From Spirochaeta sp. (GTDB lineage Bacteria > Spirochaetota > Spirochaetia > Spirochaetales_E > Spirochaetaceae_B): a stretch of 9,087 nt of DNA. A program made the position numbers and the translations under genes. How positions within the stretch are numbered: position 1 is the stretch's first letter; each line of letters starts with the position of its first letter. The notes beneath the pieces were generated by a model. It saw only the letters and a list, made by a program, of their open reading frames with translations. It did no database searches and was not told where the DNA came from. The stretch covers positions 1 through 9,087 of the forward strand of contig JAUUYD010000063.1 of assembly GCA_030590585.1 (NCBI GenBank), read 5' to 3'. Of this stretch, positions 1 to 6,127 are shown piece by piece.

Positions 1-902
1 TCGGCGCTCCTGAGAAAACCGGGGCGGTCGGTTTCGGCTCCGGTATATGCACCCTTCTTGTGGCCGAACAACGTACTTGCCGCCGTTTCACTGGTGAGAG
101 TGGCGCAGTTGAGAGACTGCATCGGTTTATCCCGCCGGGGGCCGCAGCGATGAATCCAGTGAGCGAGTTCGGATTTCCCCGTTCCGGTCTCACCGAGGAT
201 GAGGTGATGAAAATGATCATGCTGAGCCACCGTCCAGGCCTGATGGAAAACCTGCCTGGTAATCTCATCCCGTATCGCAAGGCCGCTTTCATTCAAAGCT
301 TTTTCAAAGTCATCAGCTCCAAAAGCGGCGGCTTCCTTTGAGGCCTTTTTCGGTTTTTCAGCGGTATATTCCGGGGCGGTTTCAGCTGCAACGATGGTTG
401 GAAGGGCCTGGTCTGAGAGATCTACATCCCGGCAGGTATAAAGACCGTTATTGAACCGCGGCGGGATGCCCTGTATCAGGCCGGCTGAAAATACCCCTGA
501 GCGGACCAGCAGTATCCAGGCTGTCTGCATCTGTGGGGTTCCGGGATCCAGGAGCACAAACCAGTTTGCCTGCCGATGTTCAAAGCGCTGCGTAACAGTG
601 GACACAGCCGAAAGTATGGTGGTGTAGATTTTTGAGTAATCAATGACGTCGGGGATATTCACCGGCATCAGATTTACCTTGGGCATGCCCTCAATCTCTT
701 CGCATTCCAGCTTGATTTGAGTACCGCGCTCAAAGAAATTATCCGAGCTGCAAAGTAGATATACCTCATCAAATCTCCGGTGGTTGAGGAGGGCCATGAC
801 AGGACCGTCTTCAGCGTTTCCCGCCGGTCCGGTAACTCCGAATGACGGCCGGGGGTCTCTGGCGCCGACAAAACAGATCAGATTTTCAAGTGAGGTAGAC
901 AT
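1..902 (-). CDS. rtcR: RtcR-family CARF/sigma-54 transcriptional activator (C-terminus outside window)
   Basis: I translated the minus strand by hand from ATG at 902. The frame stays open to base 1, giving 300 residues of a protein that is usually a little over 500. Residues 1-170 form a CARF-like sensor: FVGARDP (11-17) on the first strand, LDPGTPQM (118-125) in the ligand loop, then AWILL and LIQGIPPR, which resemble the same region of E. coli RtcR. After a Lys/Ala/Glu-rich linker comes the AAA+ domain, with Walker A GETGTGKS (237-244), NCATL, STLFGHKKGAYTGA with the sigma-54 contact loop at 284-289, and GFLRSA. In E. coli, RtcR activates the rtcBA RNA-repair operon with sigma-54, and its N-terminal domain restrains it until a signal linked to RNA damage appears. 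Here it is divergent from a motor-like operon that has its own sigma-54 promoter, so that operon is the probable target. The missing end should carry Walker B and the DNA-binding HTH. Confidence 0.93.
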   Translation of the reverse strand, partial: MSTSLENLICFVGARDPRPSFGVTGPAGNAEDGPVMALLNHRRFDEVYLLCSSDNFFERGTQIKLECEEIEGMPKVNLMPVNIPDVIDYSKIYTTILSAVSTVTQRFEHRQANWFVLLDPGTPQMQTAWILLVRSGVFSAGLIQGIPPRFNNGLYTCRDVDLSDQALPTIVAAETAPEYTAEKPKKASKEAAAFGADDFEKALNESGLAIRDEITRQVFHQAWTVAQHDHFHHLILGETGTGKSELAHWIHRCGPRRDKPMQSLNCATLTSETAASTLFGHKKGAYTGAETDRPGFLRSA

Positions 903-908
903 GAGGTC

Positions 909-917
909 ATTATAACA
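909..917 (-). promoter_or_regulatory. Extended -10 promoter of the RtcR-like gene
   Basis: Read on the minus strand, this is TGT followed by a perfect TATAAT (914-909), a TGn extended -10. A TTGACA lies at 941-936, but the 21-bp spacer is too long for a normal -35. The -10 ends only six bases before the ATG at 902, so the predicted transcript starts at or next to the start codon. No Shine-Dalgarno sequence precedes that ATG. This suggests constitutive, low-efficiency leaderless expression of the regulator. Confidence 0.6.
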
Positions 918-996
918 GGAACCGGTAATTAAAGTTGTCAATTTTTTCGGATGCGGGAAGTCACCTGCTGTCCGGCCGGCTTCTCCCGCAACCAAA

Positions 997-1020
997 GTTC
1001 CACCGCTGCCCCGGAGGAAC
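997..1020. promoter_or_regulatory. Imperfect 24-bp dyad, candidate upstream activator site
   Basis: The arms GTTCCACCG (997-1005) and CGGAGGAAC (1012-1020) match at 8 of 9 positions around a 6-bp centre. The centre lies about 95 bp upstream of the predicted sigma-54 transcription start, which is a normal distance for an enhancer-type activator site. No run of T follows, so a terminator is unlikely. Assignment to the RtcR-like protein is inference. A second, shorter dyad TAACT-cc-AGTTA lies at 1022-1033. Confidence 0.4.
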
Positions 1021-1076
1021 ATAACTCCAGTTACTTTGCGTACCTTCAAACTCCCTCTATTCCCGGATTCAGGCAG

Positions 1077-1093
1077 TTGGCATGTTCCTTGCA
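1077..1093 (+). promoter_or_regulatory. Sigma-54 (-24/-12) promoter of the seven-gene operon
   Basis: TTGGCATGTTCCTTGCA matches the sigma-54 consensus, with GG at 1079-1080 (-24), GC at 1091-1092 (-12) and exact 12-bp phasing between them. The predicted start of transcription is near 1104. That is immediately before the GGGAGGAG ribosome-binding site (1106-1113) of the first gene, so the leader is only about 17 nt. It lies between a sigma-54 activator gene and the operon facing away from it, which agrees with RtcR-type control. Confidence 0.87.
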
Positions 1094-1120
1094 TCAGACA
1101 GTCCAGGGAGGAGTTATGAA

Positions 1121-1330
1121 ATGACCACGGCAAAAGGCCGGATGGAAATCCGGTCCCGGGAAGGGCTGAAAGTCCTTTTTTATGAAGAACATCCCCGGGG
1201 TGACGGTTCCCTCAGGATTGTCACTTTCCCGGAACCCCTGAATGCCCGGGATCTTAGAACCGCGGCGGAACTTCTGGAGAACCGGGAGAAAAAGCTGGCT
1301 CATGATCGGGCCGCCGTAAAGGAACAGTAA
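1121..1330 (+). CDS. Small charged protein, first gene of the operon, unknown function
   Basis: This 69-aa soluble protein has no membrane segment. Residues 5-38 look like a small beta-rich unit (MEIRSREGLKVLFYEE, then SLRIVTFPEPL). Residues 41-69 form a charged helix rich in Glu, Lys and Arg. I do not recognise the family. The start is ATG 1121, which has GGGAGGAG seven bases upstream. An in-frame ATG at 1082 lies inside the sigma-54 promoter and upstream of the predicted transcript, so it cannot be used. The stop overlaps the next start by one base (TAATG), implying coupled translation. As the first gene of the operon it may be a cytoplasmic accessory or regulatory subunit, but that is inference from position only. 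Confidence 0.72.
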   Translation: MTTAKGRMEIRSREGLKVLFYEEHPRGDGSLRIVTFPEPLNARDLRTAAELLENREKKLAHDRAAVKEQ

Positions 1331-1560
1331 TGAGAAAAGAGAATTTCTGGCTGGAAGCCGGTACCAGAGGCAAGCGCAAGGTTATCAGCGGAGGCACCAT
1401 CACCGATGACGCGCCTCTTGAAGTGAGCTTTTTCGTCAAGGACAACGGCGACTCTGTCCGGGCTGTCACCGTCCGCTGCTCTGCCGACGGTCTCTGGAAC
1501 CGCATACGAATCTATGCCGTGGACAGCGGTGTTGTATTGGACAGGCAATGGCGTCGTTAA
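1330..1560 (+). CDS. Small beta-rich protein, second gene of the operon, unknown function
   Basis: This 76-aa protein has no membrane segment or signal peptide. It alternates short hydrophobic strands with Gly/Asp turns (KVISGGTITDD, LEVSFFVKDNGDSVRAVTV, NRIRIYAVDSGVVLD), suggesting a compact beta barrel or sandwich. I do not recognise a family. Its ATG overlaps the stop of the gene before it by one base. Its own last 13 bases overlap the start of the transglutaminase-like gene in another frame, so the three genes are probably translated together. Codon use resembles its neighbours, and the overlap at both ends makes a spurious call unlikely. Confidence 0.68.
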   Translation: MRKENFWLEAGTRGKRKVISGGTITDDAPLEVSFFVKDNGDSVRAVTVRCSADGLWNRIRIYAVDSGVVLDRQWRR

Positions 1561-2876
1561 TTCGAATTCTCTCCGCTGTGCTGGGACTCCTGCTGGTAGT
1601 TCTCTACGGCCTTGTGCTGATAGGCAATTTGCCCGGTTTCTCAAATTTTAATCCATCGCTGATGGTCCTGGCTGCGGGATTCTGCTTAACGCTGTGGTCT
1701 TTATTAACTCGGGGGTGCAAACATCCGCCGTACTGGATAACACTCGCCGGCGGCATTGGATTGATATTCTGGTCACTGACCTCTGGCGCCGTAACCGGCA
1801 ATCTTGACGCCGCCCTGGCTCTGGCAGGTTTCGGACTTATAATCACCGGGAGGATTACGGCAACCCGTCTCACCTTGAATGCCCGCCGTTATTACATCGG
1901 GGCCGGCCTGTTAACTCTTATCGCTGTCGTTACAGTCGGTGCGCTGCTGCCGGTGGAAAACGCTAACGCCGATCTGTCTTACGTCGAAGGAAAAGCCGCT
2001 CTTACAGCTCTATTGCATCCCGGCGCCGGGGAATACATCGAAGATATCGATGATTATGTAGAAGATTTAATGGAGGATGAAACCCTGGATCCTGCGGCAA
2101 GAGAAGTGGAAATCATCGCTTTGAACCGGCGAATTGCCGCAATGGAAGCTGAGCTGGTTCTCTTTGAGGAGATACGAGAAGAAAATACCGCCAAGCGTCG
2201 GGAAATTGCCGTTCTTGAACGTCGGGTGAAAGAGGCAATGGATAGGGTTTCGGATATCGAATCCCGGCCCGGAGAATCCGGGGACATCATCGTGAAGGTT
2301 GACGGAAAAGAACTTCAGCGGGTAGCTGTTCTTGAACAGGCCGTACGCCCGGATATCCCCATGGTCCGTGACTTTGCCGCCGTACTGGCTTCAGAGCACC
2401 CCGGATCTTATTACCGGGGAAAAACCTATGGGAATCCCTCGCCGGGGAGTATCGGTGTAAAGCAGATTATTACCATCCACCGCTATATCTCAGGAAATTG
2501 GAAATATGTGAACGACCCCATGTTTGTCAATCAGGACTACTACTCGCCGGCCCACCGCACCCTGGCAGCCGGCCTTGCCGGTGACTGTGACGACTACGCC
2601 GTTCTTACTGCCGCCTCCATTGAAGCAATCGGGGGTAAAACACGGATTATGGCCGGCAGCTGCGACGAGGGGGGGCATGCCTGGCCGGAGGTATATATCG
2701 GCGCTAGAGATGCCTGGAATGAGGCCATACGGGTAATCGGATCGGTCTATCCTGGACGGACCATACAGTATCTCACAGACAGCTCCGGTGAATACTGGCT
2801 CACTCTGGACTGGCAGCTCGGGCGTTACAGCTGCGGCGGCAGTGCTCACGTCATCTATCAATCGGATTGGAGGTAA
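1548..2876 (+). CDS. Five-TM membrane protein with coiled coil and transglutaminase-like domain
   Basis: The protein is 442 aa. Hydrophobic segments at about 5-27, 35-55, 62-80, 85-104 and 115-135 predict five membrane helices. A Glu/Arg-rich coiled coil follows (about 183-240), then a C-terminal transglutaminase-like, papain-fold domain (about 268-442). The expected triad is visible: Cys347 in GDCDDYAVLTA, His377 in GGHAWPEVYIG and Asp421 in YWLTLDW, with NWKYVNDP ahead of the Cys. Such domains in bacteria are usually peptidases or amide-bond-forming enzymes. With an odd number of helices and a cytoplasmic N-terminus, the domain would sit in the periplasm and might act on peptidoglycan or an envelope protein; topology and substrate are inference. 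It lies directly before the motor pair, and the next gene's GGAGG overlaps its stop. Confidence 0.86.
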   Translation: MASLIRILSAVLGLLLVVLYGLVLIGNLPGFSNFNPSLMVLAAGFCLTLWSLLTRGCKHPPYWITLAGGIGLIFWSLTSGAVTGNLDAALALAGFGLIITGRITATRLTLNARRYYIGAGLLTLIAVVTVGALLPVENANADLSYVEGKAALTALLHPGAGEYIEDIDDYVEDLMEDETLDPAAREVEIIALNRRIAAMEAELVLFEEIREENTAKRREIAVLERRVKEAMDRVSDIESRPGESGDIIVKVDGKELQRVAVLEQAVRPDIPMVRDFAAVLASEHPGSYYRGKTYGNPSPGSIGVKQIITIHRYISGNWKYVNDPMFVNQDYYSPAHRTLAAGLAGDCDDYAVLTAASIEAIGGKTRIMAGSCDEGGHAWPEVYIGARDAWNEAIRVIGSVYPGRTIQYLTDSSGEYWLTLDWQLGRYSCGGSAHVIYQSDWR

Positions 2877-2881
2877 TATTC

Positions 2882-3817
2882 ATGACCAAAGGAACCAAAT
2901 CTTTTCTGAACTTTCTCTTTTTCATCTGCGCCGCAGGCGGAGCCGCGAGCATCGCCTATGCTCACCTGCTTATTTTCGAATATACCCTGCTGATTCCAAC
3001 CGGGGTGGTACTGGTCTTTGCATTTGCCGTTGCCGTTGCCCAGAAAGCCGGCAGCGACGGGGAAGCGGCGGAACATTATGCCGAGTCCATTTACTTCCTG
3101 GGATTTCTATTTACACTGGTATCCCTGGCAGCTCTGTTCTACAAGCTGGGTTCCGGGGGATTGGGATCAGGTCTGACTGAATCGATGCCGGGTCTCAAGG
3201 CTTCCCAGCTCATGGCATTATCCACTAAAACCATCGAGGAAACATTTGCCTACATCGGTATTGCAGTCACCACTTCGGTAGCCGGGGTGCTGCTCCGTAA
3301 TATCGTCCGCTCCAAGTATCTCAAGAACAATCCGGGAGGGCAGGGTGACATTGAAAGTGCCGTGATTCAGCTCAAGCAGATCGCTGAAGGCATGAACGGA
3401 GGCTTCAGCGATACAATGACCGCCATCGGAGAATATTTCGAGCAGCGTAAAGACCTTGCGGGTCAGATGAAAAAAAAGGAAAAGGCCTATGTGGACGGTT
3501 TGGAAAACTTTACCGAGGTAATTGATCGATTCTCCAAACGCCTGGACGAGGTGGAGAAGGGACTGCTGGGTTCGGCTGAATCCCTTGGGAATAGCCTGAA
3601 GAAGCAGGCCGATGGAATAAGTCAGGCCGACGAGGGATTGAGATCTTTAGCTGACCGTCTGCGAAGCCTGAAGAGTGAAACCGACACAATCGACCTGAAA
3701 GGCACTGCCGATCAGGTGGCGGCATTCGGCCGGGAAACAGGCGAGCTGAATGCGGTACTGGATTCCCTGATTGATATCATCGAACGCAAGGTGGACAGCA
3801 TGCGGAGGGCCGGCTGA
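2882..3817 (+). CDS. MotA/TolQ/ExbB-like membrane channel subunit with long helical tail
   Basis: The protein is 311 aa. Four hydrophobic helices are visible at about 8-28, 33-53, 69-88 and 120-140. The last two (FLGFLFTLVSLAALF and the segment from TFAYIGIAV to VAGVLLRNIV) follow the pattern of the MotA/TolQ/ExbB core, where subunits ring an ion-conducting plug protein. Residues about 155-311 are Lys/Glu-rich amphipathic helix, probably a cytoplasmic coiled-coil tail, as in ZorA of the Zorya defence system and unlike short ExbB or TolQ. The start is ATG 2882, with GGAGG eight bases upstream. A TTG at 2867 would extend the frame but lies before that ribosome-binding site. The gene ends TGATG, sharing one base with the partner's start. 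The family is supported by fold pattern and the adjacent partner rather than by strong sequence identity. A run of eight A lies at about 3470-3477. Confidence 0.74.
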   Translation: MTKGTKSFLNFLFFICAAGGAASIAYAHLLIFEYTLLIPTGVVLVFAFAVAVAQKAGSDGEAAEHYAESIYFLGFLFTLVSLAALFYKLGSGGLGSGLTESMPGLKASQLMALSTKTIEETFAYIGIAVTTSVAGVLLRNIVRSKYLKNNPGGQGDIESAVIQLKQIAEGMNGGFSDTMTAIGEYFEQRKDLAGQMKKKEKAYVDGLENFTEVIDRFSKRLDEVEKGLLGSAESLGNSLKKQADGISQADEGLRSLADRLRSLKSETDTIDLKGTADQVAAFGRETGELNAVLDSLIDIIERKVDSMRRAG

Positions 3818-4329
3818 TGTCCCGGTCTCAGGGGAGTGCCGCGTTGGTGTACAGCCAGGCCGAGTTTGCCTACATCCTTCTATTCATCGCTCTCGGTGCC
3901 CTCTCTCTGCTCTTTCTTCAATACCGGGCCGGCAGGGAAGAAGTTATGTTCCTTCTTGAACGCATCGAGATGATGGAAGACAAAAAAGATGCCGCCTATC
4001 CCTGCTGGATTCGCCCCGACGGCATTATTCCTGAAACCGCGGGACTTGTGGTAATTCACAGCGCGGATTTTATTGAAGTGACCCGGAGCAGCGGCGGGTT
4101 TCAGGAAATCCGTTTGACCGGGGATCAGCCTGCAGACAATAAAAATAATACACGGCGGGACAGGGTATTCACAGCACTTAGGAGTATCTTCCAGGAGGAC
4201 AATCAGTTCGCGTCACGAAACCGGTGTTACATCCGGGTGAAAGTGGAAAACAGAACCAATGACTACGCCCTCTATCTGGAAACTGCCCAGGTTCTAAAAT
4301 CCCTTGGAATTGTGGCGGTGAACGAATGA
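3817..4329 (+). CDS. MotB/ExbD/TolR-like single-TM motor partner
   Basis: The protein is 170 aa with one membrane helix at about 17-35, preceded by VYSQAEFAYILLFIAL. That mirrors the MotB signature YADFMTAMMAFFLV, but with Glu16 where the family's ion-binding Asp would sit. After a short helix comes PCWIRPDG (62-69), a strand-rich middle, and CYIRVKVENRTNDYALYLETAQVL followed by KSLGIVAV. The end resembles the C-terminal alpha/beta unit of ExbD/TolR (charged residue, Tyr, helix, Gly, final strand). There is no OmpA-type peptidoglycan-binding domain, so it is closer to ExbD than to MotB or ZorB in its end domain. It overlaps the channel gene by one base and the next gene by four (ATGA), as expected for a fixed-ratio complex. 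Assignment rests on helix pattern, size and gene order. Confidence 0.68.
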   Translation: MSRSQGSAALVYSQAEFAYILLFIALGALSLLFLQYRAGREEVMFLLERIEMMEDKKDAAYPCWIRPDGIIPETAGLVVIHSADFIEVTRSSGGFQEIRLTGDQPADNKNNTRRDRVFTALRSIFQEDNQFASRNRCYIRVKVENRTNDYALYLETAQVLKSLGIVAVNE

Positions 4330-5210
4330 AGTTGAAAATAATCCGGGGATATATGAATCTTGGCCGAACCCGCCGGCTATCGGTACGCGCCGTAGGCAGA
4401 ACAGAGAATCATGTCCGCCGGGAAACAACCCGCCTGGCATTGAAAAATCTCTGCGGGGCAATTTGGTCACTGCGGCTTTTGCCGGGGAATATTGCAGATT
4501 ACCTCAACAATACCGGACTTCTTTCACTCCGGCCTGGAGAGCCGCTGCTGAGAGTTCAGTTTGCCGGGGAAATCCGCCGCCGCCTGCCCTCGAAAGAGAC
4601 AAGCTGGAATCCTCTAAAAGACGCCGGGTACATCAGAGAATCTGAAACTTACCTACTGAGCAGCCCGAGACTAAGGTCTCTTCAGGGACATATTATCGCG
4701 ACTGTCTGGGATAACTGGTTCGGCCTGAAGGTGAGTGGTAAGCAAGCCGCTGTTCTGGGTTCCTACAGTAATGCCGCATCGCTGTCCCGGGGCTTGATGA
4801 AAGCCGGGGGGATAAACGGCAGAGCCGGGCTGTCCCGGGAAGATAAAAAACGGATGGAAGTGGTTCTTGAACCCTACGTACGGAATATGGACCTCCGCCG
4901 GGCCCATCTTGAGGGACTCCGCCGCCCCGGCCGGGTATTGTTAGCCGCCTTGTCTCAAAAAAAGCGGCTGGGCCGTCTCCGGCGCTCAGGTTTTGCCTCC
5001 GATAAGCTGGAAGTTCTTTATCCCGACTTAATAGACATAGAGGCTCTCCGCCATCGCCGTCAGGCGGTGGTCAGTCTCAAAAAAAAATACATCAGAAAAA
5101 TACGGGTTCGAAGCGAGATTGCCCGATTTGAAAATTATATGCATCTGCAAACCCTCATTATGGGTGCCCCAAACCGCTTTACGGCGGCTATCGAAAGGAG
5201 ACAGGTATGA
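4326..5210 (+). CDS. Strongly basic protein of unknown family within the motor operon
   Basis: The protein is 294 aa, very rich in Arg and Lys across its length, with basic clusters near 14-33, 84-90, 191-204, 211-220 and 241-262. I see no membrane helix, signal peptide, nucleotide-binding loop or known catalytic motif. The middle (about 120-165) has WDNWFG followed by LGSYSNAASLSRGL. The C-terminal third looks helical. The charge would suit binding to nucleic acid, acidic phospholipid or the acidic helical tail of a partner, but none of these is shown. It starts on ATGA overlapping the motor partner and ends on ATGA overlapping the last gene, so it is co-translated with both. A hairpin (5051-5070) and a run of nine A (5079-5087, encoding Lys-Lys-Lys) are possible slippage points. 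Confidence 0.7.
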   Translation: MKLKIIRGYMNLGRTRRLSVRAVGRTENHVRRETTRLALKNLCGAIWSLRLLPGNIADYLNNTGLLSLRPGEPLLRVQFAGEIRRRLPSKETSWNPLKDAGYIRESETYLLSSPRLRSLQGHIIATVWDNWFGLKVSGKQAAVLGSYSNAASLSRGLMKAGGINGRAGLSREDKKRMEVVLEPYVRNMDLRRAHLEGLRRPGRVLLAALSQKKRLGRLRRSGFASDKLEVLYPDLIDIEALRHRRQAVVSLKKKYIRKIRVRSEIARFENYMHLQTLIMGAPNRFTAAIERRQV

Positions 5211-5743
5211 GCGAAAAACATGAGAACTCACTGATGACTCGAGGTCCCAGGGACATCACCGACGATCGCAATTTTACTCAGGAGATTCAGAAGATTGAGA
5301 ACAATCAGGCCCTGGGACTGGTGGACAAGTTCAAGGCCAAACGCCAGCTGATGAAGTCAGTACTCCAGGCCAAACAGCAGGAGATTAACCACCGCCTGGA
5401 TTCCTACGGGAACTACCTCATGGCCAAGAAGGACGTGGAAGCCAAGGCCATCACCCTGGAGGCCCAGAAAGCCATAATGGCTCTGGAAGCTCAGCAGGTT
5501 CAGATGATGAAAGACCTCGGACTCGATCACTCGGATGAGGTGTCCGACACCCTTATCAAGGCCGGTAACATGCTCACCCGGAAACTCGAAGAGGTCCATA
5601 GCAGCAGCATGACCTCCGATATCAAGGAGCAGACAGTCCTCCGGATCCGCCGTGTATGGGACCGAACCAATCAAAAGATTGAGGACAGCCTGGATTCCTA
5701 CATGGATGAGCTTTATGAGAAGGAGCGGAAAGCGTCGTATTAG
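5207..5743 (+). CDS. Helical/coiled-coil protein, last gene of the operon
   Basis: The protein is 178 aa, almost wholly alpha-helical by composition. Residues about 24-105 are a long Gln/Lys/Glu/Ala helix with few breaks, and 112-175 form a second helical part ending DSYMDELYEKERKAS. There is no membrane helix or signal peptide, so it is probably cytoplasmic. It could pack against the helical tail of the MotA-like protein or form an oligomer. I considered PspA/Vipp1 and phage-scaffold families and saw no motif that decides. The start overlaps the previous stop (ATGA), with AAAGGAG upstream. No gene on the same strand follows, so the operon ends here, and the next gene runs convergently from the other side. 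Confidence 0.72.
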   Translation: MSEKHENSLMTRGPRDITDDRNFTQEIQKIENNQALGLVDKFKAKRQLMKSVLQAKQQEINHRLDSYGNYLMAKKDVEAKAITLEAQKAIMALEAQQVQMMKDLGLDHSDEVSDTLIKAGNMLTRKLEEVHSSSMTSDIKEQTVLRIRRVWDRTNQKIEDSLDSYMDELYEKERKASY

Positions 5744-5762
5744 GAAAGAGGATAGTGTCTCA

Positions 5763-5784
5763 ATACTGCCGGCATCTCCAGTAT
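5763..5784. terminator. Weak hairpin between convergent genes
   Basis: ATACTG (5763-5768) and CAGTAT (5779-5784) can pair around a 10-base loop, in the 69-bp gap between the end of the operon and the convergent antitoxin gene. The stem is short and is followed only by ACTTTAAT, so it is a poor intrinsic terminator; it is the only candidate in the gap. The same half-sequence recurs in the brnT operator at 7357-7381. Confidence 0.25.
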
Positions 5785-5812
5785 ACTTTAATCACCAGAA
5801 GTTTAATGCCGC

Positions 5813-6127
5813 TCATTCCTCCCCATATTCCATCATCGCCTCCCTGGCAAGGCTGACTGTCTGATACATCTCCCGCTTATCCACCAACTGGTTGGAAACG
5901 TACTTATGCAGGATGGTATTGATAAGGGTTTGATAGGGCATACCCTCCTCTTCGGCCCTCTTTTTGAGTCTGGCAAGGTCGAATTCGGCGATGCGGAGGC
6001 TGATAGCCCGATTCTTTCGGGCCCGGGCGAGGATGGCTTCAATCCTGGCTTTCTTTTCACCGGTAACCGGTACCGTCAATTCGGCTTCATCTTCAATTCT
6101 CTGTTCATATTCATCGAGTTTAATCAT
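5813..6127 (-). CDS. CopG-type ribbon-helix-helix antitoxin of a BrnT-like toxin
   Basis: The protein is 104 aa. An N-terminal charged region (KLDEYEQRIEDEA, then a Lys-rich helix) leads to a ribbon-helix-helix unit at about 41-80: AISLRIAEFD, LARLKKRAEEEGMPYQTLIN, ILHKYVSNQL. This is the standard layout of the CopG antitoxin group that pairs with short BrnT-like toxins of about 90 aa. Such antitoxins neutralise the toxin and repress their own promoter. I chose ATG 6127, five bases after a GGGGG ribosome-binding site, rather than ATG 6139, which has none. The start overlaps the end of the toxin frame (stop at 6120-6122), so translation of the pair is coupled. The antitoxin is intact although its toxin carries an early stop. 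Confidence 0.85.
   Translation of the reverse strand: MIKLDEYEQRIEDEAELTVPVTGEKKARIEAILARARKNRAISLRIAEFDLARLKKRAEEEGMPYQTLINTILHKYVSNQLVDKREMYQTVSLAREAMMEYGEE

Noticed and set aside
60..341. Plus-strand open frame of 93 codons
   Set aside because: It is antisense to the AAA+ part of the RtcR-like protein, whose minus-strand translation has clear conserved motifs.
1082..1120. Longer N-terminus for the first operon gene from ATG 1082
   Set aside because: This ATG lies within the sigma-54 promoter, upstream of the predicted transcript start; ATG 1121 has an ideal ribosome-binding site.
2867..2881. TTG start for the MotA-like gene
   Set aside because: It would lie before the GGAGG that serves ATG 2882 and adds residues unlike a membrane-protein start.
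5079..5087. Nine-A run as a phase-variation or frameshift switch
   Set aside because: It simply encodes Lys-Lys-Lys in a Lys/Arg-rich protein, and neither alternative frame gives a sensible product; slippage remains possible but unsupported.
2882..5743. Calling the operon a Zorya system
   Set aside because: The motor pair is only similar in layout. The partner lacks an OmpA domain, no ZorC, ZorD or ZorE helicase or nuclease is visible, and a CARF/sigma-54 regulator is not part of known Zorya.
5207..5743. PspA/Vipp1 assignment for the helical protein
   Set aside because: It is helical and near a membrane system, but it is shorter than PspA and I see no sequence signature of that family.
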